This document shows, one piece after another, positions 1 to 10,250 of a DNA stretch of 64,000 nucleotides. The stretch covers positions 248,001 through 312,000 of the forward strand of contig NZ_AOHO01000063.1 of the NCBI RefSeq assembly GCF_000342005.1, in the 5' to 3' direction. The notes beneath the pieces are model-generated. The model was not told the DNA's origin, searched no databases, and saw nothing but the letters and a program-made list of their open reading frames with translations. The stretch comes from Amycolatopsis decaplanina DSM 44594 (GTDB lineage: Bacteria > Actinomycetota > Actinomycetes > Mycobacteriales > Pseudonocardiaceae). The position numbers and the translations under genes are program-made. Within the stretch, counting starts at the first letter, position 1. Each line of letters opens with the position of its first letter.

Positions 1-483
1 GTCCGCTACGACGTGGTGGTCCCGGCGGGCATCCCGGTCTCGGGCAAGCTGGACTCGGGTGCGCTCGACATCGCCGGAGTGTCCACTGTGGACGTCACGG
101 TCGACTCCGGCCGGGTCGAGGTGAGCGACGTGCCGGGCACGGTGAAGGTCAAGGCCGACTCCGGCCGCGTCGAACTGAAGAACATCGGGCAGGACGTCGA
201 CGTCGACGCGAATTCCGGCGTGATCAAGGGCGAGCGGCTCGGCGGGAACGTCCAGGCGCACGCCGACAGCGGCCGCATCGACCTCGCACTGGTCAAGGCC
301 GCGAACGTCACGGCCAAGAGCGACAGCGGCTCGATCGAGGTCACCGTCCCGGCGGGCGACTACAACGTCACCGGTGCCACCGACAGCGGCCACCGCGACA
401 TCGGCGTGAACCAGTCCGGCTCGGCCCCGCACAAACTCGACCTCAACACAGACAGCGGAAGCGTCAAGGTCAAAGCGGCCTGA
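1..483 (+). CDS. DUF4097-family beta-repeat protein (5' end outside window)
   Basis: The reading frame is open from the first base, so the N-terminus, with any signal or anchor, is missing. About 160 residues are visible. They show short beta-strand repeats of roughly 18-20 residues with a recurring D-S-G turn (TVDSGRVEV, KADSGRVEL, HADSGRIDL), the pattern of DUF4097/adhesin-like beta-solenoid proteins. The function of this family in actinobacteria is not established; a surface role is inferred. It lies 27 bases upstream of a second DUF4097 gene on the same strand, so the two are probably co-transcribed. The family call is firm; the role is unknown. Confidence 0.8.
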   Translation, partial: VRYDVVVPAGIPVSGKLDSGALDIAGVSTVDVTVDSGRVEVSDVPGTVKVKADSGRVELKNIGQDVDVDANSGVIKGERLGGNVQAHADSGRIDLALVKAANVTAKSDSGSIEVTVPAGDYNVTGATDSGHRDIGVNQSGSAPHKLDLNTDSGSVKVKAA

Positions 484-510
484 CGGAATTCATCGGGAGA
501 ACACTTTCTC

Positions 511-1182
511 ATGGGAATCAAGGAGAAGCGCGTCCTCGGCGCGCTCGCTCTCGGCGCGCTGACCGCGTTCGGGATCGTCGGCTGCACAGGCGAAAGCCGC
601 GAGAAGCTGAGCGACGGCGCGCCTGTCACCGAGCAGATCACCGCGATCCGGGTGGACGTCCCGGTCGGCGGGATCACGCTCCGGGTCGAAGAAGGCGCAC
701 CGGTCTCGTTGCGCCGTGAAGTGACCTACACCGGCAAGAATCCCGGCAAGACGCACAGCTTCGAGAACGGCACGCTCGTCCTCGGCGGCTGCAACCAGTG
801 CGGCGTGGACTACGACGTCGTGGTGCCGCGCGAGCTGGCGATCTCCGGTTTCATCGGCACCGGCAAGGTCACGCTCGCCCGCGCCGCTTCGGTCGACCTG
901 AAGGGCGACGTCGGCGACTTCAGGGTGCTGAGCACGTCCGGGCCGGTCAACCTGCGCACCGGGACCGGCGACATCGAGGTCGGTCTCGCGAAGCCCGGCG
1001 CGGTCACCGCGAACGCCGAGGTCGGCAAGGTCGTCGTCTCCGTCCCGGACGGCGCGTACCTGGTCCGCGCGAAAGCCGATACCGGCAAGGTCGAGACCGG
1101 CGGCGTGCGGCAGGACCAGGCTTCGGCGAACGTACTGGATCTCCAGGCCGGCGCCGGCTCGATCACGGTCAAGCCCACGTGA
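511..1182 (+). CDS. DUF4097-family lipoprotein
   Basis: This 223-residue protein starts with a signal peptide ending in a lipobox-like FGIVGC with Cys near residue 25, so it should be a lipid-anchored surface protein. The rest is a beta-strand-rich DUF4097 domain with alternating G-D/T-G turns (TGKVTLA, VGDFRVLS, TGDIEVGL, VGKVVVSV, TGKVETGG). A CNQC pair at about residues 91-94 could form a disulphide. The ATG is preceded by GGAG. It is a shorter relative of the protein just upstream, and its stop codon overlaps the GTG of the hydrolase downstream, so the three genes look like one operon. Biochemical role unknown. Confidence 0.8.
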   Translation: MGIKEKRVLGALALGALTAFGIVGCTGESREKLSDGAPVTEQITAIRVDVPVGGITLRVEEGAPVSLRREVTYTGKNPGKTHSFENGTLVLGGCNQCGVDYDVVVPRELAISGFIGTGKVTLARAASVDLKGDVGDFRVLSTSGPVNLRTGTGDIEVGLAKPGAVTANAEVGKVVVSVPDGAYLVRAKADTGKVETGGVRQDQASANVLDLQAGAGSITVKPT

Positions 1183-2366
1183 GGACGAGGGCCCTCGCCG
1201 CCGTCACCGCGTTGACCCTGCTCCCGCTTTCCGCGCCGCCCGCGTCCGCCGCGCCCCGGATCGACTGGCGACCGTGTGCGACCGAGTACGCGCCGACGCT
1301 GGAATGCGCGAGCCTTCCGGTGAGTGGCGGTACGTTCTCGATCGCGCTGGCGAAGCTGCCCGCGACCGATCCCGCGCGCCGCGTCGGTTCGCTGCTGACG
1401 AATCCGGGCGGGCCGGGCGGGGCCGGGGTCACCGTGCTCAAGTACGGCGGTCGCGGGTTCGCGCTGGACAAGCCGGAAATGGCCGAAGTGCGGCAGCGGT
1501 TCGACGTCATCGGGTTCGACCCGCGCGGCGTCGGTGACAGCAGGCCCGCGATCACGTGCGGGCCGGATCTGCACGATCCGGCGATCAGCCGCTTCCCGCG
1601 CGGCCGCGCCGACTACGACAAGCTCATCGCGCACAACCGCGCTTCGGGCGGCGAGTGTCTCAATAGGACCGGATCCGACTTGTCCTCTGTGGACACTTGG
1701 CATGCCGCGGACGACGTCGAAGCGATCCGGGTCGCCCTCGGCGAGCCGAAGGTGAACTGGCTCGGCGTCTCCTACGGTTCCGAACTCGGTGCCGTGTACG
1801 CGGAGAAGTACCCGAAGCGCGTCCGGGCGATGGTGCTCGACGGCGCCGTCGACCACTCCCGGCCCACCAGGCAGGCGGTCCTCGATGAGGCCATCGCGAC
1901 CGAAAGCGCGCTCAAGGATTTCGCGAAGTGGTGTACGACGTCGGCGGGCTGCGTGCTTCGCGGCAAGGACGTCCTCGCCACCTATGACGCGTTGATGCGG
2001 ACGCCCGGGGGTGTGCCGTCGAAACAGCTCGGCCGGACCGTGACCGCCGAAGAGATGGCGGCCGGGGTCTACGGCAGCCTCATCCTTCCCGCGTTCTGGC
2101 CGGATCTGGCGAAGGCGATCGAGACCGCGACGGCGGGGAACGCGGACGGGCTGCTGCCGTACTCCCAGCTGGACCCGTCCTACGGCGCGTACCGCGCGAT
2201 CGGCTGCCACGACTTCGGCTCGCCGTTCGCCTCCTACGCCGACATGAGGGCGATGCAGGGACTGGTGAAGACGCTCTCGCCGCACGGCTGGCGGTACTCG
2301 GAGTTCTGGGACATGGCGAGCGGGTGCGCGGGCTGGCCGGTGCCCTCGGCGGGTGACCGAGGTTGA
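1179..2366 (+). CDS. Secreted alpha/beta hydrolase (tripeptidyl aminopeptidase-like), C-terminally truncated
   Basis: The GTG at 1179 overlaps the preceding stop codon and gives a signal peptide (TALTLLPLSAPPASA) and 395 residues. The N-terminal half matches actinobacterial Slp/TAP-type exopeptidases: oxyanion-region NPGGPGGAG, FDPRGVGDS, and the nucleophile motif GVSYGSE. Complete family members run to about 450-520 residues and carry the catalytic Asp and His in a C-terminal TAP-like domain. Here the protein stops just after CAGWPVP, where that domain should begin, and I could not find the domain in any frame of the next 350 bases. It therefore probably lacks two of the three catalytic residues. 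It may be a decaying gene or the remnant of a deletion. Confidence 0.75.
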   Translation: MRTRALAAVTALTLLPLSAPPASAAPRIDWRPCATEYAPTLECASLPVSGGTFSIALAKLPATDPARRVGSLLTNPGGPGGAGVTVLKYGGRGFALDKPEMAEVRQRFDVIGFDPRGVGDSRPAITCGPDLHDPAISRFPRGRADYDKLIAHNRASGGECLNRTGSDLSSVDTWHAADDVEAIRVALGEPKVNWLGVSYGSELGAVYAEKYPKRVRAMVLDGAVDHSRPTRQAVLDEAIATESALKDFAKWCTTSAGCVLRGKDVLATYDALMRTPGGVPSKQLGRTVTAEEMAAGVYGSLILPAFWPDLAKAIETATAGNADGLLPYSQLDPSYGAYRAIGCHDFGSPFASYADMRAMQGLVKTLSPHGWRYSEFWDMASGCAGWPVPSAGDRG

Positions 2367-2599
2367 GGCGACCGGAAGCTCTTGATCTTTTGGAGTCGCG
2401 CGTTTCGGCCGGCAGGCCCCGCGATCGTGATGGCAGGGCGCTTTCGACGGGACGTGACGTGCATGCGGTGTGCGCCCTGGCAGCGCGAGCGCGGTCGCGC
2501 GATAGAAAACACTGCGAGCGGGCTCACACCGGCTCCAGGCGCGGTCTGCCGGTAGCCCGGGAACAAGACGACCGGGTCGCACGTTGAGCCGGGTACAAG

Positions 2600-2620
2600 G
2601 TTGAGTGAGGGTGACTCAAG
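2600..2620. promoter_or_regulatory. HAIR operator (HspR-binding inverted repeat) upstream of dnaK
   Basis: The sequence TTGAGT-N7-ACTCAAG matches the actinobacterial HAIR consensus CTTGAGT-N7-ACTCAAG except at the first base. It lies about 100 bases upstream of dnaK, whose operon ends with hspR, so this is the expected autorepression site. Confidence 0.9.
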
Positions 2621-2659
2621 TCCGGCTTGACGGAAGCCCCGCATCCCGATACAACTTGC

Positions 2660-2675
2660 GTTGAGCCCACTCAAG
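2660..2675. promoter_or_regulatory. HAIR-like inverted repeat with short spacer
   Basis: TTGAG and CTCAA are separated by only 4 bases here, not the 9 found in canonical HAIR sites (TTGAG-N9-CTCAA). The 5-base difference is about half a helical turn. It may be a weak or degenerate second HspR site, or chance. Confidence 0.45.
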
Positions 2676-2720
2676 GTGGACGAAAACGTGCAGGTCACGA
2701 ACTAGCAGGAGGATCACACC

Positions 2721-4591
<1,871 letters not shown>

Positions 4592-4595
<4 letters not shown>

Positions 4596-5356
4596 CCGGA
4601 CGCTACGACGAAACCGAGGGCCGGGGCCCGGAGGAACCGGTGGTCGTGCGGGACCGTAGGCGGATCGACCCGCTGACCGGTGAGGTCCGACCGGCCGCCC
4701 CGGCAGCCGAACCCCAGGATGGTCCGAAGCACGCCGCCCCCTCGGAGGACCCGGTGGAGCCCGCGGTGCCGACGGAGCCGGCGCCCGCGACCCACGCGGG
4801 CCCCGGCCTCGGGGAGTCCATTGTGGACGACTCGGTGTCGGTGGCCACCGGACTGGAGAAGGAGCTGGCGGAACGCACCGCGGACCTCCAGCGCCTCCAG
4901 GCGGAGTACGCCAACTACCGGAAGCGTGTGGATCGCGACCGCGAGCAGGTCGTCGCCGGCGCGAAGGCGTCGGTCGTCAACGACCTGCTCCCGCTGCTCG
5001 ACGACCTCGAGCGTGCGGAGCAGCACGGCGATCTGACGGGTGCCTTCAAGGCGGTCGGCGAGAAGCTGGTCGGGAGTCTGCAGCGGTCGGGTCTCGAGCC
5101 GTTCGGCACCGAGGGCGAGCCCTTCGACCCGAGCGTCCACGAGGCGGTCCAGCACAGCACGTCGCCGGACGTCACCGGGCCGACGGTCACCATGGTCATG
5201 CGCCGCGGTTACCGCTTCGGGGAGCGCGTGCTGCGCGCGGCGCTGGTCGGGGTCACCGACCACGAGCCGGGCGGCTCGACGGCTGAACCGATGGACCAGC
5301 CCGTGGGCGGCGAGCTGCCGCTCGAGGGCGAGCTTTTCGATGAGAACAATCGCTGA
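4592..5356 (+). CDS. grpE: Nucleotide exchange factor GrpE
   Basis: GrpE releases ADP from DnaK and so resets the chaperone cycle. The protein has 254 residues. An acidic, Pro/Ala-rich, probably disordered N-terminal extension of about 90 residues precedes the canonical coiled coil, which starts near LAERTADLQRLQAEYANYRK. The C-terminal beta domain includes MRRGYRFGERVLRAA. The GTG start overlaps the dnaK stop (GTGA), which implies translational coupling. The extension is longer than in E. coli GrpE but common in actinobacteria. Confidence 0.97.
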
Positions 5357-5389
5357 TCGGCGATACGGCGTGAAAGGAGGAGACGTTCG

Positions 5390-6565
5390 GTGAGTGCACG
5401 GGAATGGATCGGTAAGGACTTCTACCGTGAGCTGGGCGTCTCCTCCGACGCCACCGCCGACGAGATCAAGAAGGCCTATCGCAAGCTGGCCAAGGAGAAC
5501 CACCCCGACGCCAACGCGGGCAACGCGGAGGCCGAGAAGAAGTTCAAGGCGGTCTCCGAGGCGTACGGCGTGCTGTCCGACGCGTCCAAGCGCAAGGAGT
5601 ACGACGAGGCTCGCCGCCTTTTCGGCTCCGGCGGTCCCGGCGGCTTCGGCTTCCCGGGCGGCGGCGGTGGCGGTGGCGGGTTCGACGTCGGCGACATCTT
5701 CGGGCAGGCAGGTCAGCAGCAGGGCGGCTTCGGCGGTCTCGGCGACATCCTCGGCGGTCTCTTCGGCCGTCGTGGCGGCGCGGCCGGTGCCACGGCGAAC
5801 CGGCCGCAGCGCGGCGCGGACGTGGAGACCGACGTCCGGATCGACTTCACCGAGGCGGTCAAGGGCGCGACCCTGCCGCTGCGGCTGTCGAGCCCGGCGA
5901 CTTGCTCCACCTGCGGTGGGAACGGCGCGAAACCGGGGACCTCCCCGAGGACGTGTTCGACCTGCCAGGGCAGCGGGCTGGTCAGCCGGAGCCAGGGCGC
6001 GTTCGCGTTCTCCGAGCCGTGTCGCGACTGCCGCGGCCGCGGCACGATCATCGACGACCCCTGCCCGGAATGCGCGGGCGAGGGGGTCAGCACCCGCACC
6101 CGAACCCTGACCGTGCGGATCCCGCCGGGCGTCGCCGACGACCAGCGGATCCGGCTCGCGGGTCAGGGCGAACCGGGCCGGGGCGGCGCGCAGCCGGGCG
6201 ATCTGTACGTCCGCGTGCACGTCGCTCCGCACGCGGTGTTCGGGCGCAAGGACCTCGACCTGACGATCACCGTGCCGGTGTCCTTCGCGGAACTGGCCCT
6301 CGGCGGCACGATCACCGTGCCGACGCTCGAGGGCAAGGTCTCGCTGAAGGTGCCGCAAGGCACGGCGAGCGGCCGCGTGCTTCGTGTGCGCGGCAAGGGA
6401 ATCGCGAAGCGTGACGGCTCGCAGGGCGATCTGCTGGTCACCCTGCAGGCGGCCATACCGTCCAAATTGGACGACAAGGCCCGTGAAGCGCTGGAGGCCT
6501 ACGCCGAGGCCATGTCCGGCCACGACCCGCGACCGGAGATCACCGAACTTCTCGAAGGCAGGTGA
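5390..6565 (+). CDS. dnaJ: Chaperone DnaJ (Hsp40, type I)
   Basis: DnaJ delivers clients to DnaK and stimulates its ATPase. The J-domain carries the HPD tripeptide at residues 38-40. A Gly/Phe-rich linker follows at about 80-125. Four CxxCxGxG zinc motifs (CSTCGGNG, CSTCQGSG, CRDCRGRG, CPECAGEG) lie at about 172-231, and the C-terminal substrate domains complete the 391 residues. The GTG start has an AAAGGAGG site about 9 bases upstream. This is the dnaJ copy linked to hspR. The stop overlaps the hspR start by four bases. Confidence 0.97.
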   Translation: MSAREWIGKDFYRELGVSSDATADEIKKAYRKLAKENHPDANAGNAEAEKKFKAVSEAYGVLSDASKRKEYDEARRLFGSGGPGGFGFPGGGGGGGGFDVGDIFGQAGQQQGGFGGLGDILGGLFGRRGGAAGATANRPQRGADVETDVRIDFTEAVKGATLPLRLSSPATCSTCGGNGAKPGTSPRTCSTCQGSGLVSRSQGAFAFSEPCRDCRGRGTIIDDPCPECAGEGVSTRTRTLTVRIPPGVADDQRIRLAGQGEPGRGGAQPGDLYVRVHVAPHAVFGRKDLDLTITVPVSFAELALGGTITVPTLEGKVSLKVPQGTASGRVLRVRGKGIAKRDGSQGDLLVTLQAAIPSKLDDKAREALEAYAEAMSGHDPRPEITELLEGR

Positions 6566-6999
6566 GCACGATGTTCGGCGGGCTGCCGCACGGTGCGGAC
6601 GAGGACACCCCGGTGTTCGTCATTTCGGTGGCGGCGCAGCTTTCCGGCCTGCACGCGCAGACCCTGCGGTCCTACGACCGTCAGGGTCTCGTGTCGCCGG
6701 GCCGGACCTCCGGCGGTGGACGGCGTTACTCGATGCGGGACATCGCGTTGCTGCGCGAAGTGCAGCGACTGTCCCAGGAGGACGGTGTCAATCTCGCCGG
6801 CATCAAGCGGATCATCGAGCTGGAGAACCAGGTCGACGCGCTCCGCGCGCGGATCGCCGAACTGACCGAGGAGCTCACGGCGGCGTACGTCACCGCCGAA
6901 CAGACGGCCGCGGCCGTGCACGCCTCCTACCGCAAGGATCTCGTTCCCTTGCGGCAGCAGACGGCGCTCGTGGTCTGGAAGCCCAAAAAACGCAATTAG
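6562..6999 (+). CDS. hspR: Heat-shock repressor HspR (MerR family)
   Basis: HspR represses the dnaK operon and clpB by binding HAIR repeats, with DnaK as co-repressor in the well-studied streptomycete system. The 145-residue protein has a MerR-type winged helix (VFVISVAAQLSGLHAQTLRS... GGGRRYS) at about residues 15-60 and a coiled-coil segment (IIELENQVDALRARIAELTEEL). The GTG at 6562 overlaps the dnaJ stop. The C-terminus, KPKKRN followed by TAG, is unusual: the last two codons and the stop (CGC AAT TAG) belong to a dispersed palindromic repeat that starts at 6991, so the native tail was probably altered when the element arrived. Confidence 0.95.
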   Translation: MSTMFGGLPHGADEDTPVFVISVAAQLSGLHAQTLRSYDRQGLVSPGRTSGGGRRYSMRDIALLREVQRLSQEDGVNLAGIKRIIELENQVDALRARIAELTEELTAAYVTAEQTAAAVHASYRKDLVPLRQQTALVVWKPKKRN

Positions 7000-7066
7000 T
7001 CACCTACTTGCCCCTGATCGGGGCCGGGCGCCGGAAGGCGCTCTGGCAAGTAGGTGACTAATTGCG
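6991..7066. repeat. Palindromic repeat family 1, copy A (convergent gene ends)
   Basis: Two perfect 21-bp arms (6991-7011 and 7046-7066, core GCAATTAGTCACCTACTTGC) flank a 34-bp GC-rich loop. The element sits exactly between the convergent hspR and DUF305 genes and supplies the hspR stop codon. It can form a strong hairpin on either strand and may act as a bidirectional terminator, although there is no U-tract. Confidence 0.95.
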
Positions 7067-7663
7067 TTACTGGCCGGGCACCAGGGTCCGGATCTGCTGA
7101 ACCTCGCCGGTGCGCGAGTCCATGATCCGCTGGGCCAGCGCCTTCGACTCCGGGTTCTTCCCGTCCTTCAGTTCGGTCCTCGCCAGCGCGACCCCGTTGT
7201 GCTGGTGCGCGACGAAGATGTCGGCGAAGTCGAGGGTGAACTCCGGTCCATCCTTTTTGGACAGTGCGTCGAGCAGTCCCTTGTCGGTGAGCCCGTCGCC
7301 GCCGTGATGGTGGTGCGCGTTCGGGTCCATGGAACCCGTCTCGGGTTTGCCCCAGGCCTTCAGCCAGTTCCGCATGTCGGTGCTCTCGGTCTGCTGCGTC
7401 GCCTCGATGGCGGCCGCGAGATCCTTGAGCTCCTGCTTCTGTGCCTGTTTGGCCTTCACCAGCTTGACGATCTCCACGCCCTGGTTGTTGTGGGCGATCA
7501 TCATCTGCAGGAACATCACGTCGGCGTCGTTGTACTCCGCGGACGCCCCCGCCGACCGGGGGACCGGGGAGATCGGGGCGCCGGCGCCGGTGGGTGAGCC
7601 ATCACCGGTCCCGCAGCCCGCGAGTGCCACGAGACCGGCGACGAGAACGAGGGCCAGCTTCAC
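7067..7663 (-). CDS. DUF305-family lipoprotein
   Basis: This 198-residue protein begins with a signal peptide ending in a lipobox (VALAGC), so it is probably lipid-anchored outside the membrane. The DUF305 domain shows the two characteristic His-containing helices, MIAHNNQGVEIVKLV and FVAHQHNGVALARTEL, with a HHHH cluster between them. The family is a ferritin-like helical domain often linked to metal (copper) handling, but the substrate is not known here. It lies 13 bases downstream of the LPMO gene on the same strand. LPMO is a copper enzyme, so a copper-related partnership is possible but unproven. Confidence 0.85.
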   Translation of the reverse strand: MKLALVLVAGLVALAGCGTGDGSPTGAGAPISPVPRSAGASAEYNDADVMFLQMMIAHNNQGVEIVKLVKAKQAQKQELKDLAAAIEATQQTESTDMRNWLKAWGKPETGSMDPNAHHHHGGDGLTDKGLLDALSKKDGPEFTLDFADIFVAHQHNGVALARTELKDGKNPESKALAQRIMDSRTGEVQQIRTLVPGQ

Positions 7664-7676
7664 AGGCGCGTCCCCT

Positions 7677-8429
7677 TTACTGCCGGGTCCACAGTGCGGG
7701 GGTGTTCGGCGGTTCCCACCCCTGGATCGCCGTATGCGCCATCTGGCAGCTGTAGGTCACGCCGTCGTAGGTCACCGTGCTGCCGACCGTGTAGGACGTC
7801 CCGGCCGCCCAGGTGCCACCGGTGGGCGGGTTGCTGGTGCTGGTCGGGGGGTTCGACGTCGTGGGCGGGTTACTGGTGGTCGGCGGGTTGCTGGTCGTGG
7901 GCGGGTTGCCGCCGCCGATCTGCAGGTCGATGCAGCTGTAGAAGGCCATCGGCGTGTCCGCGATGTTCCAGACGGCGAGCACCTTCTGGCGGCCGCTGAA
8001 GCCGTTCAAGCTCACTGTGTGCGACGTCGGGTCCTTCGGCGCGGAGTTGTTCCCGCTGATGTCGGCGATCTTGGTGCCGCCGATGTAGTACTCGTAGTTC
8101 GTGGTCCGGTGGTAGGCGGAGAACTTCCAGTTGAAGGTCACGCTGTTGCCGACCGAGGCGGCGGGCCACGACTTCGACTCGTCGTTGAGCTCGGCGAACT
8201 GCGGGAGGCCGCCGTTGCAGCTGCGGAGTCCCTTGGGGCCCTCGACACTCTGGGGTTCGTAGACGATGCTGCCGCAGCCCGAAACCTTGCCCTGGGCGCA
8301 GTTCGCCTGGCGGCTGGGCGGGGACAGCACGTAGCCGTGGGCGCTGGCCACCTGCGGGATGGCCACGATGGCGATCGGGGCGAGGATCGCACCGGCGGCG
8401 GCTGCCACGAGCTTGCGTTTGACGGTCAT
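7677..8429 (-). CDS. AA10 lytic polysaccharide monooxygenase with CBM5/12 chitin-binding domain
   Basis: This is a secreted copper enzyme that oxidatively cleaves crystalline chitin or cellulose. From the ATG at 8429 (AGGAG site upstream) a 30-residue signal peptide ends in VASA, leaving His31 (HGYVLSPPSRQ) as the mature N-terminus. That is the first residue of the copper histidine brace. A second brace His is probably in FSAYHRTTNYEY. The AA10 domain is followed by a Pro/Thr-rich linker of NPPTTS repeats and a C-terminal CBM5/12-like module (GTWAAGTSYTVGS... GWEPPNTPALW). A perfect dre site 50 bp upstream points to DasR control and chitin as substrate. Confidence 0.93.
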   Translation of the reverse strand: MTVKRKLVAAAAGAILAPIAIVAIPQVASAHGYVLSPPSRQANCAQGKVSGCGSIVYEPQSVEGPKGLRSCNGGLPQFAELNDESKSWPAASVGNSVTFNWKFSAYHRTTNYEYYIGGTKIADISGNNSAPKDPTSHTVSLNGFSGRQKVLAVWNIADTPMAFYSCIDLQIGGGNPPTTSNPPTTSNPPTTSNPPTSTSNPPTGGTWAAGTSYTVGSTVTYDGVTYSCQMAHTAIQGWEPPNTPALWTRQ

Positions 8430-8477
8430 GCCGGCTCCTGGGGGATGGAACGACGGTGTTCCCGCGAGGGGGAGCAA

Positions 8478-8493
8478 TGTGGTCTAGACCATA
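8478..8493. promoter_or_regulatory. dre site (DasR operator) upstream of the LPMO gene
   Basis: TGTGGTCTAGACCATA contains the fully palindromic core TGGTCTAGACCA of the DasR-responsive element. It lies about 50 bases upstream of the LPMO start. DasR is the GntR-family regulator of chitin and GlcNAc metabolism in actinomycetes; its gene is not in this window. Confidence 0.85.
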
Positions 8494-8589
8494 AATCCGC
8501 CGGTTACCGCGGTCAATGATTCCCTGACCTACTGCTGCGTCGAGCCCAGGTGGAGCGGCCGATCGGCCTAATACGAACGAATCATCGGC

Positions 8590-9798
8590 TCAGTCCAGGG
8601 TGAAGGGGTCGTACTTGATCCGTGCCAGGTCCGTGCCGGCGGCGAGCAGTTTCGCGATCGTCGCCCGGATCATGGGCGGCGACCCGGCGACGTACACGTC
8701 GCGCTCCTTCCAGGCGCCGCGTTGCGTGACCGCTGTGGCCAGCGTGCCGCGGTCGCCGCCGGCGATGGCGCCTTCCTCGGTCACCGGCGTCACCGTCAGC
8801 CAAGGGCAGGTGATGGTCAGCTCGCGGAGCTGGTCGAGGGCGTAGAGGTCTTCCGGCCTCTGCCCGCCGAAGAACAGGTGCACCGGCGGGTTGTTCTTCC
8901 AGCGCGACATTTCGTCGAGCAGGGCGAGCAGCGGCGCGACGCCGGTGCCGCCGCCGATCATCAGCAGCGGACGGCTTTCCGTGTGGTGCACCGAAAGCGC
9001 ACCCAGTGACGGGCCGAGACGCCAGACGTCGCCGAACCGGGTGTGGTTGACGATCGTCCGCGAGACCCAGCCGCCGCGCACGGCGTGCACGTGGAACTCC
9101 ATCGTCCCGTCGGCGTTCGGCGCGGTGGCCGGTGACAAGTACCGCCACATCCGCGGACGCTGTGGGACTTCGACACTGACGTAGCCGCCGGCCCGGTACG
9201 GGAGCGCCTGGTCGGTGCGCACCCTGATGACGGCGACGTCGCGGGACGCGAGCCGGTGTTCGATGACGGTCGCCTTCCACCACGCGGGCCCGATCTCCTT
9301 GTCCGCGGCCTCGCGCATGATCTTCGAAATGATGCCGTACGCGGTGACCCAGGCGCCTTCCACCTCGGGCGTCCAGCCGTCCTTCAAGAACCTCTTCAAC
9401 GTGGCGATCAGCGCGACACCGACGGCGTCGTAATGACGGCCGAGGACGTCGAACTTGCGGTGGTCCCGGCCGAGCTGGCTGAGGAAGGTGGTCAGTTCCT
9501 CGGGCCGGTCCACCATCTGCACGACGTAGACGAGCGCGCGCAGCAAACGATTTCGCTGCGTGGCCATGTTGATCGGGAACAACGCCCTGACGTCCGGCGA
9601 AGCGGAGAAGAGCGCCCCGTAGAAGTACTGGGACAGCTCCTCGGCCTTCGTTTCGACGGCGGCGAAACTCTCCCTGACGAGCCTGGCCATCTGGACGGTC
9701 TTGTCCGCCGTGGGTGTTTCGATCAAGGGCGGAACGGGAATCCGTGAAGATCTCGACGAACTCGATGGATGCCCGTACTTCACTGTTTCGGCAGTCAT
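8590..9798 (-). CDS. Globin-ferredoxin reductase fusion (flavohaemoglobin-like), paralogue 1
   Basis: The N-terminal globin domain (about residues 35-170) has Tyr in QYFYGALF (B10 position), Phe in ALFPINM (CD1), Gln in QRNRLLRA (E7) and the proximal His in GRDHRKF. An FAD domain (YVSVEVPQRPRMWRYLSP) and an NAD domain (LMIGGGTGVAPLLALL) follow. Such proteins detoxify nitric oxide by dioxygenation, or reduce the haem with NAD(P)H. The frame opens as far upstream as 9942. I chose the ATG at 9798 because it gives 402 residues, matching the 401-residue tandem paralogue, whose globin domain begins at the same offset. True substrate and start are not proven. Confidence 0.85.
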   Translation of the reverse strand: MTAETVKYGHPSSSSRSSRIPVPPLIETPTADKTVQMARLVRESFAAVETKAEELSQYFYGALFSASPDVRALFPINMATQRNRLLRALVYVVQMVDRPEELTTFLSQLGRDHRKFDVLGRHYDAVGVALIATLKRFLKDGWTPEVEGAWVTAYGIISKIMREAADKEIGPAWWKATVIEHRLASRDVAVIRVRTDQALPYRAGGYVSVEVPQRPRMWRYLSPATAPNADGTMEFHVHAVRGGWVSRTIVNHTRFGDVWRLGPSLGALSVHHTESRPLLMIGGGTGVAPLLALLDEMSRWKNNPPVHLFFGGQRPEDLYALDQLRELTITCPWLTVTPVTEEGAIAGGDRGTLATAVTQRGAWKERDVYVAGSPPMIRATIAKLLAAGTDLARIKYDPFTLD

Positions 9799-10250
9799 GG
9801 GTGAACGATTTTCTCCAGTTGGATCGGGCATATTCTCCAGACCCGATGTCATCGTGCTCGTGTTCCCCCGAGGGTTCTCGACTGTATGCCCGAAAGTCGC
9901 GAAAGGATCCACGAGTGGTTGTTTCCCGCTCGAACGGAGCAAACGATATACGCGCCGTCAACCCCATCTGGCACTACGTAAAGGTGATCAAGCAAGTGGG
10001 ATTTCCTTGCTCACCAGTGGTTTTCGCCAGTTCGCGGCGAAAGCGTGATCCGCCGATCGGGTGGGTTTTTCTCCGTGATTACCGGGTCGTGTAACGGTAT
10101 GCGGCCGGTGACTGATCCCCATTGCGGAATCGCATTCGGACGGAACGCCCGGTGTCACGTGATCCTGTCGCGTGTCGTCCCTCCGGTCACGCGAAACCGC
10201 CGTCTGCCAGCGGATAGCGAGCCAAGAACGTCAAGCAGGGTCACGCGGCA
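9799..10250 (-). other. Intergenic region between the two globin-reductase genes
   Basis: About 450 bases separate the two paralogues. No gene is convincing here. The region is less GC-rich than its surroundings and should hold the promoter of the downstream (minus-strand) gene. An imperfect inverted repeat, GGTGA..GCAAG (9983-9996) against CTTGC-TCACC (10006-10015), could be a regulator site. I see no match to a known NO-sensor operator. Confidence 0.4.

Larger units (their letters stand above)
2367..2720 (+). other. 354-bp intergenic region upstream of dnaK
   Basis: The first 230 bases hold no convincing gene and no remnant of the missing TAP-like C-terminal domain. The last 120 bases hold the dnaK promoter region with two HspR-type inverted repeats, annotated separately. 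An AGGAGG ribosome-binding site at 2707-2712 precedes the dnaK start. Confidence 0.6.

Noticed and set aside
2660..2675. Second canonical HAIR site at dnaK
   Set aside because: The arms match but the spacer is 4 bases, not 9, so I list it only as HAIR-like.
6991..7066. Palindromes as ends of an insertion sequence
   Set aside because: There is no transposase frame between or beside the arms and no target duplication. The loops are too short to encode one.
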